DNA of 6,102 bases from Spirochaetaceae bacterium (GTDB lineage Bacteria; Spirochaetota; Spirochaetia; Treponematales; Treponemataceae): contig JAITMZ010000120.1 of the NCBI GenBank assembly GCA_031290725.1, forward strand, positions 1 to 6,102. The letters run 5' to 3'. Position 1 is the first letter of the stretch; every line of letters starts with the position of its first letter. This document shows, in pieces, positions 4,518 through 6,102 of this stretch. A program made the position numbers and the translations under genes. The notes under the pieces were generated by a model that did not search any database, had not been told where the DNA came from, and saw only the letters and a program-made list of their open reading frames with translations.

Positions 4518-5774
4518 TCAAAGGTCTCCGCCTTTCATGTCCGACAGTTTTTGCAGAAAATCCTCCGGTTCCGCCGCCTTTATCTGCTTAATCGACTGTC
4601 CCGTGGTGACGTAGGCCACCGGTTTGTCCTTTTCCGCCAGGGCGCTGATCACGTTGCCAATCCGCGGCGTTTCATCCAACTTGGTCACGATCACGGCTTG
4701 GTATTTAAAGGTGTCGTAGTTGCCCATGATGGCCGTCAGATCGCTGGTCTTCTTTGATGCGGATACCACCAGAAAAACCTCCGGCTTGATTCCCTTTAGC
4801 TCCAGCATCTGCCGGGTTTTTCCCATAGTCTCAAAGTCAAAAGCGCCGCATCCCGCGGTGTCGATGAACAGGATGTCGAATTTTCCTTCTCCCCCGGAGA
4901 CCACACGCTGCACCTCCTCGGCGGACTTGGCGTTTACCGATGGCACATCCATAGCTTTGGCATAGGTTTCAAACTGATCGGTTGCCCCTCCCCGGATGTT
5001 GTCGATGGTTATCAGGCAGAGCTTGTTGCCCTTACGCGCCTGGGCAGCCATCTTGATCAGCGTGGTGGTTTTGCCCTCCCCGGTGGGCCCCACCAGGGCT
5101 ATCACCCGGGGTTTTTTTCCCATCGACTCTGGTGCCGCTGGTTCTGCCGCCGGTACCGTCCGCACCATCGCCGCAATCCAGTCCCGCACCCGGGCGTGCA
5201 CCCCCGTTTCGTCGCCAAGCTGCTCCAGAGTGAGCTCGCTCTTGAGCCGCCCGGCGATTTTTTTCCGCACCGCCGCCGTAAATTCGTTGGCCTCCAGCAA
5301 GTCCTCTATCCCGTGTATCACCGGCACCGTGTCCCGATCGGGGCCTGCGGCAGATTCCCGGCTGTCCAGCCGCGCTCCCAGGGTGTCGAATTTTCGCTCG
5401 ATCAGCTTGGCAAGCTCGATGATATCCGGGTTTGGCCTTTTGTCGCCGGTGAGACCCTTGAGTAAATCCTGTTTCGCCTGTTCAAAGTCCCGGTTTCGCC
5501 CCCCGGCGTCGGCGGGAGGGAAATTGCTCCGGAAGACCCTGTCCTGGGTCAAGCGGTACGTCAATTCGCACTTCTTCCGAATAAAAAGCCCCAAAACGCC
5601 GCCCTCCCGCACCTTCCGCTTGGTGATGATTTCGTAGCCGCCGCTGCCGTACTGTTTTCGCAGTTTAGCGGTACATTCTTCAAAGGTTTCTCCGTCTATT
5701 TTTTCCAGCGGGAACTCGCCGGTTTCCCGGTCCTGCTTGTACAGGGTGATGGCGGCGTTGCGGCTAGGTAACAT
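4518..5774 (-). CDS. flhF: Flagellar SRP-type GTPase FlhF
   Basis: This encodes 418 residues, a usual length for FlhF, which controls where and how many flagella are built and acts at the membrane near the export gate. Residues 20-75 match the N-terminal B domain (FEECTAKLRKQYGSGGYEII, then REGGVLGLF at 57-64). Residues about 150-215 form the helical N domain. The G domain shows the P-loop GPTGEGKTT (229-237), DNIRGGATDQ (258-267, keeping Asp, Arg, Ala and Gln of the SRP-family G2 region), DTAG (305-308), TKLDE (364-368) and YVTTGQSI (388-395). Two points differ from most relatives: Glu in the P-loop where Val is common, and Cys309 after DTAG where SRP GTPases have Arg. The ATG at 5774 has AGGAG six bases upstream, and the gene overlaps the flhA end by 11 bases, so the two are translated together. 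No flhG follows; the operon meets a convergent gene. Confidence 0.95.
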   Translation of the reverse strand: MLPSRNAAITLYKQDRETGEFPLEKIDGETFEECTAKLRKQYGSGGYEIITKRKVREGGVLGLFIRKKCELTYRLTQDRVFRSNFPPADAGGRNRDFEQAKQDLLKGLTGDKRPNPDIIELAKLIERKFDTLGARLDSRESAAGPDRDTVPVIHGIEDLLEANEFTAAVRKKIAGRLKSELTLEQLGDETGVHARVRDWIAAMVRTVPAAEPAAPESMGKKPRVIALVGPTGEGKTTTLIKMAAQARKGNKLCLITIDNIRGGATDQFETYAKAMDVPSVNAKSAEEVQRVVSGGEGKFDILFIDTAGCGAFDFETMGKTRQMLELKGIKPEVFLVVSASKKTSDLTAIMGNYDTFKYQAVIVTKLDETPRIGNVISALAEKDKPVAYVTTGQSIKQIKAAEPEDFLQKLSDMKGGDL

Positions 5775-6102
5775 GTATCTCTCCTAAGGGTTCGATTTTT
5801 ATATCGTTGGGAATCTCCGGGATGGACAAAACCACCAGGGCGGGGATTTCCCGCTCGGTGCTGCTCTTTATCAAAAAGCGGGTTTCCTCAGGGCACAGTA
5901 TCACCGGCTCCCTGCCCCCGCCCTGCTTCTCAGCGATGGCGGCGCTCAGAGAAGCTATCCATGCCCGGTGGGTCGCCGGGTCCAGGGCGGCCACGGGACC
6001 GGCGGGGGTGTCGGCGCGCCCCGCCAGCACCTTGGCCAGAAAGTCCGGCGCCACGGTCCACACGTGAAGCACTTTTTTTTCGTCCGCATATTGCAGGCAG
6101 AT
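5764..6102 (-). CDS. flhA: Flagellar export gate protein FlhA, C-terminal part (5' end beyond right edge)
   Basis: The minus strand is open from the window edge for 112 residues (ICLQYADEKK, then VLHVWTVAPDFLAKVL) to TAG at 5766-5764. This is the end of the FlhA cytoplasmic domain, known by REPVILCPEETRFLIK, EREIPALVVLSIPEIPNDIKIEPLG: the segment that usually reads PVLLCSPQIRLYLRKLLER then LPVLSYNEI. This domain docks export substrates and chaperones at the type III flagellar export gate in the inner membrane. The transmembrane part and the start lie outside the window. The stop overlaps the flhF start by 11 bases, and the flhF Shine-Dalgarno sequence lies inside this gene. Confidence 0.92.
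   Translation of the reverse strand: MCLQYADEKKVLHVWTVAPDFLAKVLAGRADTPAGPVAALDPATHRAWIASLSAAIAEKQGGGREPVILCPEETRFLIKSSTEREIPALVVLSIPEIPNDIKIEPLGEIHVT

Noticed and set aside
4996..5637. 213-codon plus-strand ORF
   Set aside because: It is antisense to flhF and low in complexity (Ser/Arg/Pro).

Overview
The window looks like part of a spirochaete chromosome, probably a treponeme or close relative. The main clue is the pair flhA-flhF on the minus strand at the right end, where the two genes overlap as in spirochaete flagellar operons. The assignment is inferred from gene content and sequence style and is not proven. The flanking genes are GC-rich, while the middle of the window (about 847-2013) is visibly AT-richer and rich in repeats.

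Layout, left to right. (1) 1-846, minus: most of a THUMP/Rossmann RNA methyltransferase of the RlmL/YpsC kind, cut by the left edge. (2) 847-2013: an AT-rich stretch between two divergent genes. It holds a two-gene minus-strand operon, a 43-codon small ORF followed by a DUF2325 protein with a 4-base ATGA overlap. Upstream is a strong promoter covered by two GTTAGC/GCTAAC palindromes, a layout typical of metal-responsive DtxR/MntR-type repression. On each side of this module lies one copy of the same palindromic element of about 120 bp, in opposite orientations. (3) 2014-4427, plus: an exported transglutaminase-like protein with an alpha-helical C-terminal half, then 11 bases later a DEAD-box RNA helicase, probably one transcription unit. 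(4) 4428-4517: convergent intergenic space with two hairpins. (5) 4518-6102, minus: flhF complete and the last 112 residues of flhA.

The most unusual pattern is in the middle. The two palindromic elements share the end sequence GAATTGCTGG, and in both cases a CCGCC-TTG -35 region follows with exactly 17 bases between GCTGG and the -35 box. Each element therefore points outward into a promoter (TTGCCT-N17-TATAGT for the methyltransferase, TTGACA-N18-TATACT for the transglutaminase). In both promoters the -10 box lies only 6-7 bases from the ATG and there is no Shine-Dalgarno sequence, which predicts leaderless mRNAs. The other starts in the window (small ORF, DUF2325, helicase, flhF) have ordinary Shine-Dalgarno sequences. 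I saw no tRNA, rRNA, CRISPR array or intact transposase.
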